The notes under the pieces: generated by a model
Told to the model about the DNA's origin: nothing
Database searches by the model: none
Seen by the model: only the letters and a program-made list of their open reading frames with translations
DNA from: Entonaema liquescens
Lineage: Eukaryota > Ascomycota > Sordariomycetes > Xylariales > Xylariaceae
Direction of reading: 5' to 3'
NCBI GenBank assembly: GCA_902805475.1
Contig: CADCSX010000002.1
Span: forward strand, 744,001-808,000
Length of the DNA stretch: 64,000 bases
Shown: positions 22,635-35,550 of the stretch, in pieces
How positions within the stretch are numbered: position 1 is the stretch's first letter
Layout of the letters: the number at the start of each line of letters is the position of its first letter
Position numbers and translations under genes: made by a program

Positions 22635-22888
22635 ATGAAGCTTTCAGTCATTATTTTCGGCCTGTTCACCACCGTCGCCATGGCGGAGCTCAGTAAGCTG
22701 ACTAGAGTTAATACCATGCGTTATATATGCTGACTACTACCGCAGCCAAAGTTCCCCGATCCCAAAAGGCAGTCGTTGCACGACAGGCTGGCGGAGAAAA
22801 GGTCCAGACCGCAGCCATGGTCGACGCCGACGGAAACGTCGTGGCTTTCAACGCTGCCGGCGTCACCAAGGATGGAAAGAGAAAATAA
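22635..22888 (+). CDS. Small secreted protein (66 aa, two exons, cysteine-free)
   Basis: Exons 22635-22692 and 22746-22888 are joined by a 53-nt GTAAGC...CAG intron with a TGCTGAC branch point. The product starts with a clear signal peptide (MKLSVIIFGLFTTVAMA, cleavage predicted after VAMA). The mature part is about 49 residues without cysteine, contains MVDADGNVVAFNAAGVTKDG and ends in KDGKRK. The ATG is in an excellent context (caaaATGaa) after a CT-rich leader. The family is unknown to me. Small size and secretion make it an effector-like or surface peptide candidate, but that role is inference. It is short and split, so simple ORF calling misses it. Confidence 0.72.
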
Positions 22889-24860
22889 GGCGCAGTCAAC
22901 CTGGATAAGGAACATTGAGTCGTACGTTTGGCGTAAATATTCGGAATCCATCCAATACGAGCAAATACAATCCTAATGAAGCACGACCATTAGCGTCGAG
23001 GACATCACCACACTGAGCAGGGAGCGTGGACGAATAATGGAATTAGAGTGGAAGAGGGCTCGAGATATCGAGCCGAGCTTGGACTTATACCTAGAGTATT
23101 TGTGAATATCTGTTAATATTTATCATTCAAACCCCAGAGCCATCAATGTGCATTGTTCTATTAGTCGTTGACGTGCTTAGTGCATGGCGTAAAGGATAAT
23201 TTCTACTATATTTACTTCGGATATGGGCCTAAATTGGGATCTCTAGGGTAGAAGGAATGGGTTGAGCTTGCCGAGTCGGCAGGGAATAACCCTTCTGGAA
23301 TTTCGCATGATTTCCATGGACCACGGATCCTTGTGTACTTATATGTGTTCCAGGGTTATCCAGTTCCCCAAGGATAGCGGAGAGACGATGGCATAGCCTT
23401 TCTTTCGCTTTAATAGCCTGATTTTCCGATCAGGTGATCGAGAATATGGAGATACTATTCGACAGCTCCTCCAAAATTATGATCATACTCAACAAGTTCT
23501 AAATTCGGCTCTCCCTAAAAGCTCGTCATTGCTAATTCGGAGTCATCCCGACGAGGCACAGCCCCAGATGCGGGCCGCGCGATGGAATCCCTAACATAAT
23601 AGGTACACGCTTAGGGAATAAGTGCTTGTGTTGACCGTGCTACGTCCAAGTTTAGCAACACTCCATGGGGAGCAACGTCCTTATTGGTTCGTTGAGACGC
23701 CCCTACTTTAGAACCGGGGTAAGCAACGCTGACGATTTTGGAACAGGAAAAGCATTTATCTCATCAAAAGTCGGGTCGAATGAATATCCGCTCCGCGTCG
23801 TAAACAAGCCCTGTTTGTCTCGGGAGATTTATGTTTTGATCGCCAGTTCAAAACCCGTGCCTCCCGCTATTGCGAGCTACACGAACCTGGGGTTGGCTTC
23901 TACATCCCATGGAAATTATCGGCAGATTTTCATCGCGTACGGCGAGTAAAGGATTTCATGCGTTGTTCCGCAGAGCTAGCCTATCTGTGCCGTTATGCTG
24001 CTTGAAGATGCAAGTATGACCAGGTTTCCATGTTCAATTCGTCAGTCTCGTTGAACAGTTCATCGAGTCCTCATCCTTCTTCATGGAGCTGAGCGCAATT
24101 GGCTCCTTGGACTAGAGACCCAAATGCAGTTAGTTGACTCGACAAGGGTCTTCCAGCTTAAACTCAGCCGCAACGCATCACCAAGCCCTACCATGACCCA
24201 TCCGGGGCTAGCAAGAGCCCACGATGTGGATTTGGTGGATGCAAGTCGTTAGACAAATCAGCTAACGACCCAATCGCTATTGTTTGTTACCGAAGCCGTC
24301 GTTGGCACCAACGCAAGGCGTTCTTCTCCAATTCTATATTGGCAATAATGCAAGCTTTTGTCTCGTCACTCGGCGCCTCCTCTCATAGTCTCGTAGTCGT
24401 ATGCCTTGTCCGAGACAGAACCCCTCCTGCTGAAGATAGGGCCTGGTTGGTCTAATTTCCACCAGCGCTGCCTGCTGGAGCCTCCAATGGCAACCTTGCT
24501 TTGGGTAGGACTTGGCGGGATGGGGACTGGCTGAGGCTATGCATAAGGTCCATGTTTGCTTTCTTACCCAGTTTTTTCATGAGAGTCTTTATATAGCAAC
24601 TATCCCGCTCACGCGGGTTTGTCTCGTAAGGCTGCATTAGATTCCGCCATATACCATCACTCGCTGAAAGGACACCGATCCCAGTAACCTTGTAGTTATT
24701 CGACGCCTACGATGGAATCATAGGACGTGTTATAGGAAATTATCAGTCAAGAGTTTAGGACCAGTCAGATATTCTCTCCTGCCGCTTCCAGGCGAGATTA
24801 ATAGACCGCTATTTCGGAACATCCGGGGGAGACGACAGATTCAGAAGTTGAAGGTTGAAG
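22889..24860. other. Long intergenic stretch, no gene supported
   Basis: Nearly 2 kb with only isolated open stretches (for example 23665-23949 +), none recognisable. Base composition is close to that of neighbouring coding DNA in 23.5-24.6 kb, so an old decayed gene is possible. No repeats or RNA genes were seen. Confidence 0.4.
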
Positions 24861-26307
24861 ATGGGTTACACACATCGGGACAATGCCCAGTTCGGACGAG
24901 CAAAGTGGAGGAAGAGGATACTGCTGCCGTGCTGGATAGTTCAGATCCTAATTCTTTTAGGGATGATGGGTTTATTTTCCTATCGGCTGTCACGAACGTC
25001 CAAAACATGGAGAGAACAACAAGCAGAAGGCCATGATCCTACAGTGGAGTTTGTGTAAGTTCTAAAAAGACATTCATCTTCGGTTGCCAACTATAGGTGT
25101 ATTGGTAAACTGTCAGAAAGAGATCGACTAACCCAAGCTGTTGCAGATGGGAGACGGCCAACGTCACATTTTCGTTCATTTCTCTCGTCATAGTATTCGT
25201 CTCGATAGCCCGGTTTATCGCCGAGGTATTGACGCCGCTGCCGCTGCTGTTTGGAAACATCATAAACCTGACCCTTACATCTGCTGTTTTGGCACTTGAT
25301 ATTGTGGTCTACGTCAAGCACGCCGACAGACAGTACTCGTTGGCCGGGTTGGTAATGGATTGCGTCCTCATGTAAGTCATGATCCTAGCTGCAAGCATCC
25401 CGAGGATGTGAGACGGAAGTGCTAACGAGTTCCTTTCAGGTTCTTTACGATTATCCCCACATTCTACTCGATCATCATCTATCGTCGTTTGTTAAGCTAT
25501 GACGACTATCATATCCCCGGTAATGTCAAGCCGTATGGTTATGCTAGTGCGGACGAGCCCGAAGAGACGGCGTACCGATCGTCCTGGCTCGAAGCTCCCG
25601 TGCCGTACGATCCAACGAATCCTTCTGCGGCGGTGACTCGACCACGCTCGCTATCCGCCGCCAGCCGCCACATATCTTTGGCCCTGAGCAGCCACCCCGC
25701 CTCACCGCAAATGAGTCCGCCTTTAGAAAAACCGATGATGGAGCGTCGTAAGAGCTATGACCATAAGCGTGATACGCAATTCGACGAATACGTAAGACGG
25801 CGGTCGAGCTCTTATACGAAAGTTGACGTAGAGCGGGCGCTCGGAGTCGAGTTCGGCTGGGAAGACACTCGCGATCAACGCGACAGTGTGGTCAGTGCAG
25901 GGACGGTATCCGTACTGCAAGCGAGGGCTAGGGGAGATTCGCTATCAACAAGACAGGGCAGCTTACAGGCGAGCCTTAGTAGAAACGGCAGTAGTAGCAC
26001 TACGGTCACCGCAGCCACCGCAGCCACCGCAACCACTGCTACAACCAATTCCACGATAGCATTGGATGCGCAAAACGGGATGATAAGGGCGCATAGTCTT
26101 AACAGCGTACCAGAAGCTCACGAGGAAGAGGGTGATGCCGGAACGGGAGGAAATAAGACCGGAGATAGCCGAGAGGCATTACTTGGCGGTGACAGAATAT
26201 CGCGGTCGAGCTCAGGGGCTAGCAGACGTAGTGGAGGGAGAATCGAGCAGGTTGAAGGACTAGAGGTCGTCGAGCTTGAAAGTGGCAAACGAACAAGATA
26301 TATATGA
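24861..26307 (+). CDS. Fungal integral membrane protein with long polar C-terminal tail
   Basis: Exons 24861-25054, 25147-25371 and 25440-26307 join into 428 aa. The second intron carries a perfect TGCTAACG branch point. The N-terminus (MGYTHRDNAQFGRAKWRKR) is followed by about four hydrophobic helices: IVQILILLGMMGLFSY, FISLVIVFVSIARFIAEV, IINLTLTSAVLALDIVVYV and VMDCVLMFFTIIPTFYSII. A Ser/Arg/Glu-rich tail of about 250 residues follows, containing repeated ATA/TTT tracts. It resembles a conserved Pezizomycotina membrane protein I know only as uncharacterised. The small loops and large cytosolic tail suggest a scaffold or regulatory role rather than a transporter, which is inference. The upstream ATG at 24848 lies in another frame. 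Confidence 0.78.
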
Positions 26308-26733
26308 ACGAGACAGCTATGATACCCAAAGAAGCGAATGAAATGAACGAATTGATGCAAACACCGATGCCTGAGTAATTGTTGTTTTCGCTCCTGAGCT
26401 CTTACCAAAACCCTTCTATGTAATTTTGTAAGTCGCACGTAGGAAGTCCTTACTATGTACTCACCTTAGGTGAGCTATGTACTCAAAGTAAGTACGATGA
26501 TCTATGTAGACGACGTCATCAAGCAACCATACAAAGGTTAGATTTGTAGGTAGTCACATCCTACCGTCTTACCTAGCATACCTAGGTACAGACAATTCCA
26601 CGTAAATCTACCTCTTGCGCTTTTATTATATACACCTACTCTTACACCAACAAATAAACATCAACTGCACACATCACCACCTACCAGAAACCCCATTATA
26701 GTTGAATTCCACAGAACCGTAATTATTCTCGCC
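26308..26733. other. Intergenic with TAGGTA/CCTAGG-type motifs
   Basis: 426 bp upstream of the MYND gene. It contains several copies and inversions of a GTACCTAGGTA-like motif (for example 26580-26590 tacctaggta), also found upstream of the genes at 32.6, 46.1 and 49.1 kb. The rest is AT-rich leader. Confidence 0.5.
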
Positions 26734-28738
26734 ATGTCTTTGCCACCATATCCTTGCGATGCTCCCTCTTGTGGCCAACCCGCCGTAAAAGCTTGCACCT
26801 CTTGCTACCTGGTACAATACTGTTCGGATGAATGCAGGCTCAAGGATGACGGCCATAAGAGTTACTGTGAAGACAAAATAAAATATTTTGAATGGTCTCC
26901 TAGCTGGTTTGGTGAAGAGAGAATACCAAAGTACTTCAACCAATATCCCCCAGACTTAAATTCGGCTCGCAAACAACTTTAGGGAAGGTCTGTGGCCCTT
27001 GACATACTGAGACTTCAATCCAACGAGGGGCCAAGATATCAGGAAGACCTGGATTTATTATTCATTGGTACGCATTCTCACGTATTAGTCGAACAACTCA
27101 GCATGGTTAACATCTGCCTTTAGGCTGTGGAGACCTCAGAAACGTCATGAAGACCGTCAACGGTATCCCAGGGGACTATCAAGGGAAAATCAAAATCGTA
27201 ATCAATAACAAAGATTTCGATACTATTGCCCGCGCTTTCATGATTCTCACTTATATTCTCTGCCACGACGATGCAGCGTTGGTGGCAGAGAACACCATAC
27301 ACTTATGGTATTCCGCCTTTATACCAGACTCGTTAGACGAGTGGATTCGCGGCCCACTACATCGATTCGTCTCCAAAGAGACCAGCAGAATTCAAACCGA
27401 GTCCGGGCTTAGGCCGAATACTATAGAGAGGCTTTTCGTAGACCGAAGAATCGGGATGTGTTCGACAAGACTATCTAGAGACTTAGCTGACCTTCCTGGA
27501 ACCATCAACCTGACGTTGGCTTACTCAAATTGGCCCTATCTAACGAGATACCTGGAGAGAAGGTTGCCATTTTCCGAGGCCAAGTCTGCCCGGGACGCCA
27601 TAGTCTCATGCCGAAGCAGGCTGGACAGCAGGCAGCGCTACCTATTTAGACAGCCATATTTCGAGCGTATGTCCCACGTAAGGTTCCAGGAAGATGGAAT
27701 CCTGGCACCCTTCGGTCGGCCTTTTCATTCCTTCGACAAACCCAACCCGTAAGTCTTCTAGAAGCTATATATTCTGAAGTATCATTGCTTTCCTTATATA
27801 TTTAGCATGTCGGCTAATCCCTCGCTCGACTGTGCTTTAGGACTCTATTCGACTTCTCGACAGGCGTAGGGACGTGGCTCCTTGACGACACAAAAGGACC
27901 AGAACGTAGGTGGTCTCGGCCCGAGTTCAAATGCACGCCTTCCGGAACTACGGGCAACGATATTCATGGAAAGCTTTACTATCACCTGCAAGGCATTATC
28001 GTAAATTTTCAGAGGCAGATGCGCACTCTTGACATTGAATTCAGCATAGAGCACAGTGACCTGAAGCATTTAAGCTACATCAAAGACGGCCATGAATTTG
28101 ACCGCATCCTAGTACGTACTGATTTCTCCTCCACGTCACATATTATCGGAAGGCCGATATACTAACTGGCGGAACTTCGAAGCTTCCAGAGGATGATACG
28201 CACTCATATGTCGTGCCCTGCGTCGAGATGTGGCCTGCTGGGTTTCTCAAACTCTATAACCGCTGCTCAACCATCATAGCACCTTGCAGGATACCACCTG
28301 ACGAGCACAGAAAGATGAATACTAACGACTGCAGATATAACATAAAAGAAATATTGAAATGGATTCGCGAGGATAGTGGTACCGATGGGATTGAGCACTT
28401 ACTACTAAGCCCCTCTCCGTGGGAACCCAGGACGCTACTCCGCTACGAATCATCCTTTTATCTGGAAGAGCTTGATGGTTTTTTCAGAATGTGATACTAT
28501 CTCACCCAAGATTATGTCTGCGGGATTCTATCAAATGCTGACTTTTATTAGGGATTTATCCGAAGCCCACTTTCAGGGGACCTGGGAAGAAAGTGGCGTA
28601 TGTGTAAAGGAACAGTTTACTATCGTCAGAGAGTGGCCGTACCTTCTTATACAAGGAGCCGACGAACATAACTTGGACATTACATACGAGGATAGATATC
28701 CTGCGGTGCGTTATATCGAGTGGCATCTATCAAAATAG
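26734..28738 (+). pseudogene. MYND zinc finger + DUF4470 protein, disabled by a stop and a frameshift
   Basis: Exons 26734-27067, 27124-27748, 27841-28111 and 28183-28738. The protein opens with a MYND-type zinc finger (CDAPSCGQPAVKACTSC, then QYCSDECR and a terminal H-x3-C). A DUF4470 domain follows, running from ALDILRLQSNEG through GCGDLRNVMKTV to the fold ending near TIHLWYSAF. This arrangement is a fungus-specific family of unknown function; MYND fingers usually mediate protein contacts. Two lesions are present. A TAG at 26980-26982 stands where family members have a Trp (KQLWG type). The frame also breaks at a T6 run at 28479-28484, after which the remaining 85 residues continue one frame over. 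The rest is well preserved, so decay is recent, or the T-run break is a sequence error. Confidence 0.75.
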
Positions 28739-29951
28739 TGACCCAAGGCAGTGAGTTCGGTCGCAATACCTCGCTGTATGGAGCGCAGCAACCGGTACAT
28801 TTACGAAGACTCGTCATCATCAAAGACCACTCGGTTAGTGCATCTCCTGGAATCTTAGTATGAATTGTTAGGGGCATTCTTCGCCCTAGGTTTCTTGTTA
28901 TCCACGGAAAACTACCTTCTGCTGGAAGTATCTGTCGCTACGCATCGCCCGCTGTAGTATTAAGTTGCCATAAACTTACAATACAGATATCATTTTTCTA
29001 TTGACATTTCTACGACATCTGATGAATTAGTGGCGACGTGAATGGGAAGATAGTTTTTTTGTAGTATAATAATGTTCGACCCTTGCAAGAGTCGAGAGCA
29101 GGTGCGCCGTTAAACGGGTACAATTATTTTGCTCATTATTTCGCATTCGCTTGCAATATGCATAAATCCTTGAATCCACCCAAGACTATGATACAAGGGA
29201 ATTTACTCAATTTTCGACCTGGGAGTAGAAGTAAACTAAATAAGTATTTGGCGAGCCCCTGTTGTCATACCCCGGGATGGATCGCGCCTGATCCGCAATT
29301 GCCTTCCGTGCCAAGATTTATGACGGATTCTTGGCGGTATCCACTCCGTTATCTCACCCGGATTCTACGGCCCCGTAACCATTCGGTGATGCTTCCGACT
29401 TTCTTCTTCACTAGGTACTTGGGATAATGTGCTAACTGCAGCTACTCACCTAAATATATCCTATAATGCTATTTTTAGTCTAATCTGAATCAATCATCCC
29501 GCATTCCATTTAATGACTGGCCAAGAGACGTTCTTCGTAGAACATCTTACGACATGCGACTTAGACTAACTCGACAAGATGAAGCTTATCTCCATTGCTA
29601 TCTACCAGGTTAGGAGGCAACGAAAATCAAAAATGCGGCGCCTATGCTTATAATTATTGTAAGGTTACTAGTTGCTATGGGAGCATAGTGGTACGATAAG
29701 AACTCTACCTTCTAGAGGGGTTCTAAAATCAAGTTTGAGCCCTACAAGCCGCCGTGGTTGCAGTAGAAACGAAGTACTAGGTACTCCTAGGGCCGTTGCT
29801 ATGGTTCTAAGGTATTTTATCTAAAAGCTGCTGCCTATGACTCTGGACTTCTAATTTTTACGGCTCAAACTTTCCAATCCATCCCACATCTTTCATTTCG
29901 CACGATTCATTACTTCCGACTGCAAAGCTTTAAGCTTCATAATATCTCACC
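28739..29951. other. Intergenic, no gene supported
   Basis: 1.2 kb AT-rich stretch. An open stretch at 29083-29427 (+) resembles no known protein. A GTACTAGGTACTCCTAGG-like motif near 29774 is part of the presumed promoter of the next gene. Confidence 0.45.
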
Positions 29952-32019
29952 ATGGATATTATAACGTAGGTTTTCAAATACGATGGAGACGCCCTTGTCA
30001 ATAACCTAATTACCCACTGGCCGAGCTCCTGTGCTTGCACTCTTGGCGAACATCGCATATGCTCTGCCTTGGATATCATCCGTTGGATGGTGCTAATCCA
30101 GGAGGAAAATAAGGGGGTTATAGACAAAGAGGATTTGCGAGCTGGATTCGTCCCATATGCACTACTCGACTATGGTCCAGAAGGCGCTGGTGCGAAAACG
30201 AGAGATGAACACCAACACCCTCTATCTTTCGTCTACGAAAAGGTTTCCGGCTGGGGCAGGGATGGCAACCCCCCAGACCTATTCGATCTGCTGGAGCACG
30301 AGCTTATAATCAAGAGATTTTGGTCACGACCTAGCTGCCTCCTCTACAGCGCTGCAGCTTACGGAAGCAGTGGCGAAATCATACAAAATGATGCCGGATG
30401 CCCGTTCGCAAAGATCGCCCAAGACGGTCTTATACGTATAAAACATCCTAAAGATCTCCCCAGAGCCATCACGGAAGCAGTGCCCTATTCTATCTGCAGA
30501 GAAACTGGGCGCAGCTGCTACCATGCTTTCGCGGAGCCCGAGTACATTCGCGTCCTCTGGGATAACGCCACCGTTCCCGTGTCTGACGAGAAATCATCAT
30601 TTGACACCCTGCAGGAACTGACAATAAAATACCAAGGCATACAAGCTCAGCAGGACGAGCTTTTCTGGTCCCAGAGCACAGTCTCTTATCGCCTCATATG
30701 CCTTGCCAGAATCCCCCACCTAACGAGGAGCCTGTTGCGGTTCACCTCTACAATTGCGAAGGTCATAGTTTCGTACCTCTAATAGAGAATCATAGAGATC
30801 AGAACTGGTCGTGCAAGGATCCTGGTACGTACTATCTAATATACTATAAGTCTAATAAGTCACGAGATAGGCCAGAACGCGATTCACCCCTTCCTGAACA
30901 CGATGTTCCAGACACAGAACACGTTCAGAGGTTAAATCGTAGGCTGGAAACACTCATTGAAGAGGCATTTGCCCGAATACATAATCAGAGACAGATAGAA
31001 GTCCCCTTCAATGCTGAACAGGCCGCTGTCCTATATGCCCCACGAGAGGCTTTAGCCGATAACTCAGTCCAGCGCCAGGCGCCTGGCCCGCAACCTAGAA
31101 ACCTAGTGCAGCTCCAAGCGCCTGGTCCATATCCTATAGCTGATCAGGTGCAGCGCCAGACTCCCGATCCGCGACTCAGAAACCCAGTGCAGCAAGAAGC
31201 GCCTGGTATTCATCCCATGATGAATGTTCCACATCTAGAGCGGCATTTAGCGCCTAGCTTTCAACCCGCATCCTTAATTGATCCAAACCCAGTGCAGCAT
31301 TTGGCGCCTGGTCCTTACCCTATTAGCAACGCGTCTCAGGGGCATCAGCGCGTTACTCCTAGTAATAGTCCGCTCCTTGCACACGACGACGAGCGCCGAT
31401 CTAGGCCATTGAACCAGCGGAGTATCCTGGTGAATCGGAATATGATGACCGACTCATCGTCATCAGTGCGTCCACACCTAATGAACCAAGGCCCCGCAAA
31501 GTCCAGTTTGCGAATGTGGACGACGATGATCAAGATGACGAGGACGAAGCCAAAGAAGAAGAGGACGAAGAAGATGAAGAGGATGAAGAGGCTTACGAAT
31601 CTGTTGTGCGAGATGCGCAACCGGGCAACAGGCCTAAGAGGAAGAGTTTCGCTCGTGGCAGAGGACAAAAACGTCGTAGAAGAAGACAATACGAAGATAG
31701 AGAACGGCTGCCAACCCGAACGGACACATACACTCCTTCCCACAGCTCATACAATGGCAGATCTTATCGTGAATCACCAAGGCGAAACGAGTGGAGTAGT
31801 GACCAGCGACCAAGATATCGTCCGCAAAGTCCTCGTCCACGAGCGCATAGTGATGTCCGAAGGAGCGATCGACGGTCTCGATCCCGCTCTCGTTCTCCAA
31901 ATACCCGCCCACGGGAACATAGGGATAGAGATCGATACGGACGAAACCCACGAAGGTCTCGCTCTCCAAGTCCTCGTGCACGGCCCCGCGACAATCGCTC
32001 ATATCGCGATCGACGTTAA
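29952..32019 (+). pseudogene. Acidic and SR-rich protein of unknown family, disabled (early stop and frame break)
   Basis: The ATG at 29952 has an ideal context (ctcaccATGGat), but codon 6 is TAG (29967-29969). The same frame then runs open to 30782. Its conserved-looking part is followed at a C5 run (30713-30717) by continuation one frame over (VAVHLYNCEGHSFVPL). A further frame change near 31.4 kb can be explained by a 56-nt GTAATA...CAG intron (31362-31417). The C-terminal frame ends at 32019. Regions in order are a globular N-terminal half; Pro/Gln repeats around APGP motifs (about 31060-31330); an Asp/Glu block (31516-31600); and an Arg/Ser-rich tail (RRSRSRSRSPNTRP). Acidic plus RS tails suggest a nuclear RNA-related protein, but no domain is recognised. 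Confidence 0.55.
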
Positions 32020-32578
32020 GCATGTCGTGGCTGAAACTTCTTATAACGGTGGTTGCTACCTGTGCCCCTCGTCGTCTATATGTCCCGTACTGTCTAGCTA
32101 TTATTAAGTAGTTGAGAATAACGAAAAATCGATTCTTGACCCTAAAAATGTCATTTGTGCTTACCGCTGTGAATGGTATCATAAGATATCTAGTAGTATT
32201 GAGGTCTCCATAGATGCAGTGTAGCTAGCGTAGAATACCTAACGTAAAGGGGCAAATATAAGCCTCCATTCCCTCCACTAGGTACCCCGTAAGTCTTAAT
32301 GCGTGGTTCGTAGAATATTAGAATACAGGTAGCCGATAGGAAAATAAGTTACAAGAAGAGTCTTCGGGCAGTACCTAAGTACTTATATAGGTAAGTACTA
32401 TACGTACCTACCTGAGGTATCTTATAACTTATCTTCCTAGGCAACGAATATTCCACATTATTTCCTCACGCAGGAGGTTATTTCGCATTCTTACTAGCGA
32501 AAACCCACCACCCTTTTTCCCCCTTCTTACACAACAACCTTACCTAACTAGAAATACTGAAGCACATCAAACAAGATC
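32020..32578. other. Intergenic with clustered TAGGTA-type motifs
   Basis: 559 bp promoter region of the P-loop gene. At 32370-32445 it holds a cluster of direct and inverted copies of GTACCTA/TAGGTA elements, then an A/C-rich leader up to the ATG at 32579. Confidence 0.5.
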
Positions 32579-34057
32579 ATGCCGACCAATATTCGCATAG
32601 CCCCTAACTCCCGCAGGGACATCCAAGCTCCCCAAGGCGCGCAGATATCGTCGTGGGAAGTTGGGAAACACCGCCTTGCGCGTTTCCTTGGACGGCAGCA
32701 CGATGCGTCCAATACGACTGCACTCGCGCACATTGAAGGTTGCCATGGCTCCGGAAAAAGTACTAGTATGATGGAGTTTATCTGGGAGGATATCCGTTTC
32801 TTTGACCCCTATAGTATAGTAATATACATACCGGCTTTTAGCCTCGAGGCGACGATGCTTCCTGCGTATCTCAACTCGCAGGCCTCCCCTCACGAGGGTT
32901 TAAAGGGTAACGTTTGCCATGGCATCGAAAGGCTTGACTCCAAGCTTCACGTTGCCACTGCCGCCCAACTCCGTGCCGCTTTACGCGGAGTGCTTCGCAC
33001 GAAAACGCCTCAGACGTTCATCCTGTTAATGGACCTAGAGCTTGCCCCCACAGCCGACGGCGAACTCCTTTTATCCGAGCTAATAACTTGGTACCAAGAA
33101 ATGCCATCCGGCTACGGCCTTACCATTATCACAATGGCTGCGTTTACCCGTCCGCCGGTGCACGAGTTCCTAGAGACCTGGCTTGAGACTAAATGCCAAT
33201 ACATTAACTTCGACAGCCGGATGGAGGACGATTTCACAGAGTGTCATCTCCCGTTGCGAACTTCGTGGTGGCCAGAGAACCACCCGAGAATGCCCGAATT
33301 AGTTGCAGATGTGATACGTGGAGGACTTTCCGACATGTCAGCAAGAAGATCCGGGTTGGATATAAAACTTTCGCTACATGCGATAAGAAGCCGTATGAAG
33401 GACTTGGACGGACCCGCGGCTGTCGCGAAAGCAATTGAAATTATCGACCAAATGACTCAGATGACAAGAGGGTATGTCTTGGGCTCGTCTATCGTTATTA
33501 TCCAAAGCGTCGACGACGCCTGGGATACTAGTGGACTCCTGGATAAGTATCCTGAATTTCTCGGCATCCCCCACTTCGAACTCTCGTCAGAATCGACATT
33601 ATGTGATTGGCTAGAAGTAATCTTACATGTCGGCCACATGGTAGTCTCTATCGACCCTAGTATACCTGTTGTGTTATACATCCCGAGAGTCGCAGCCATC
33701 ATATCTTCTGCCACCCGTCATATGAAAATACTTGACCCCGAGACCTGCTCGCTCGCATGGATGAATCCACCCAAGTCACGTATGGAGCTCTTCCAAGAGC
33801 AGTCGTACGCGAGAAAGAGTTTAGGGCCTAATTATAACGCCGTGGGGTTCTTCTGCGTTGATAAGAACGATGGTAACCTATCAAACGCCAGCTTCGACAA
33901 ACGGCCGCTAGCGCCTCCAGCCCCTGCATACGAAAGCCAGTTCATGAGTTTGTGCCTCGAGCTCTGCGTCCCGTGGCCCGACGATGAAGGTCGCGAAATT
34001 CCACTCCCCAAGGCGTCTAATACCAGACAAGTCGAGAGGATGTGGCGATGTCTTATT
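32579..34057 (+). pseudogene. P-loop NTPase-like protein, 5' part (493 codons), truncated by an LTR retrotransposon
   Basis: Open from the ATG at 32579 to the copia insertion. Residues 54-62 (GCHGSGKST) are a Walker A nucleotide-binding loop, and FILLMDLEL (about 155) could be Walker B. Later segments such as SIPVVLYIPRVAAIIS resemble the second RecA-like half of an SF2 helicase, so a helicase-like ATPase is the best guess; no family was identified. Without the insertion the frame would continue directly at 44131 and end at 45030 (792 codons plus stop). In the present sequence the frame reads a few codons into the LTR and stops at 34079-34081. The last five bases (34053-34057, ttatt) are the left target-site duplication. 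Confidence 0.75.
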
Positions 34058-34211
34058 TGCTGGAATATATATAACTGGTAAATCAAAGGGCTAATTATAC
34101 GCCCTATACTTGTGGCTCTTATATATTATACATATTTTATTTATATATTTAATTAAATAACTTAATTAATATAATTAATTTATATTTTATAATTTACATT
34201 TATTTTTAATA
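34058..34211 (+). repeat. 5' LTR of the copia element (154 bp, RIP-mutated)
   Basis: Aligns base for base with the 3' LTR and the solo LTR, with C-to-T and G-to-A differences. It starts TGCTGGAATAT and ends ...TTTAATA, mutated from TTTCAACA. Mutation is light at its outer edge and heavy toward the interior. Confidence 0.85.
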
Positions 34212-35550
34212 AATTATAAATTTGGAAATTTATAATTATAAATATAATTAAATTTAATTTTATTATTTAATATATTATTTATTAAAAACGTAATTAATTT
34301 AAATTATTGCAATTTTTATTACGCGTTAAATAGAAAATAAAAAATTTTTAAAAAATTAAAAAAAGAAAATTTGCAAAAATAGTGCGTTAAAAAAAAACGT
34401 TAAAATTAAAATTATAATAATAAAAAATTTATTATTTTTTTTTATAAAAATTTTTAATATTAAACATTAATTTAATTTATATAAAATTATTATTATATTA
34501 AAGCATATATTAATTAATAATAATGTTAAAATTTATTTTATTTTAATAAATATAAATTATAAATATATTAAAATTTTTAAAATTAAAATAATAATTTTAA
34601 TAATATAAAAAATTATTATATAAAATATTAATATTATTTAAATAATAAATTTTAATTAAACATTATAATAAATAAGAAATTAATAAATAATAATTAAATA
34701 TAATTTTAAAAAGAAATTATTATAAAAAATATTATATTTTAAATATTTAAATAAACGAAATTTTTTATATTTAATATAAAATTTAAATAATTATTAATTA
34801 AAGATTTTTTAAAAGAATTTTATTTTAAAAACTTTAATTTTACATTTATAATAACGTTATTAAAATTACATTCGTTAAATATAAATAATATATTTTTTAT
34901 ATTTTTTTTAATTAATTTAAACATTAATTATTTTAATTTTAAAATAATCATTTTACATAATTTACCATAAAAATTTATTATATTTTCCGAAACATTTACT
35001 TTAAAATTTTCGAAAAAAAAACATATTATTTACTTTAAAAAAACGTTAATTTAAAATTCGAAATTCTTTAATTAAAATTTAAATAAATACTTTAAAATAA
35101 TATTAATTTCAATTATAAAATTAATTAATTATATTTTGAAAAATTATTTTATAATTAAACAATTTTATTAATTAAAATTTATAAAAATTTTTATATTATT
35201 TAATAATTTTTTTTAATATTTTTTCAATAATTATAAAAATAAAGAAAAGTAATATAATTTTAAATAATATTATTTATTTAAATTCGATAAATAAATAATT
35301 AATATTTAAAAAAAAAATATTTAATTATTTAATAATATAAAAATATAAAAAAATGTTTTTAAATAAAATTAACAAAATAATTTTTATAAATGTAAAAAAT
35401 AATAAAAATATTATAATAATTAAATTTTATAAAAAAATTAAAATTTAATAAAATAAATAAAATAAAATTTATAAATGTATTTATTATTAATGTTATTTAT
35501 ATAAGTTTAACGTAATATTTTTAAAAAAGTGTTACATATTAATTAAAAAA

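Noticed and set aside
31362..31417. Second frameshift in the acidic/SR-rich gene
   Set aside because: A 56-nt GTAATA...CAG intron fits the phase change, so an extra mutation is not required, although the donor is weak.
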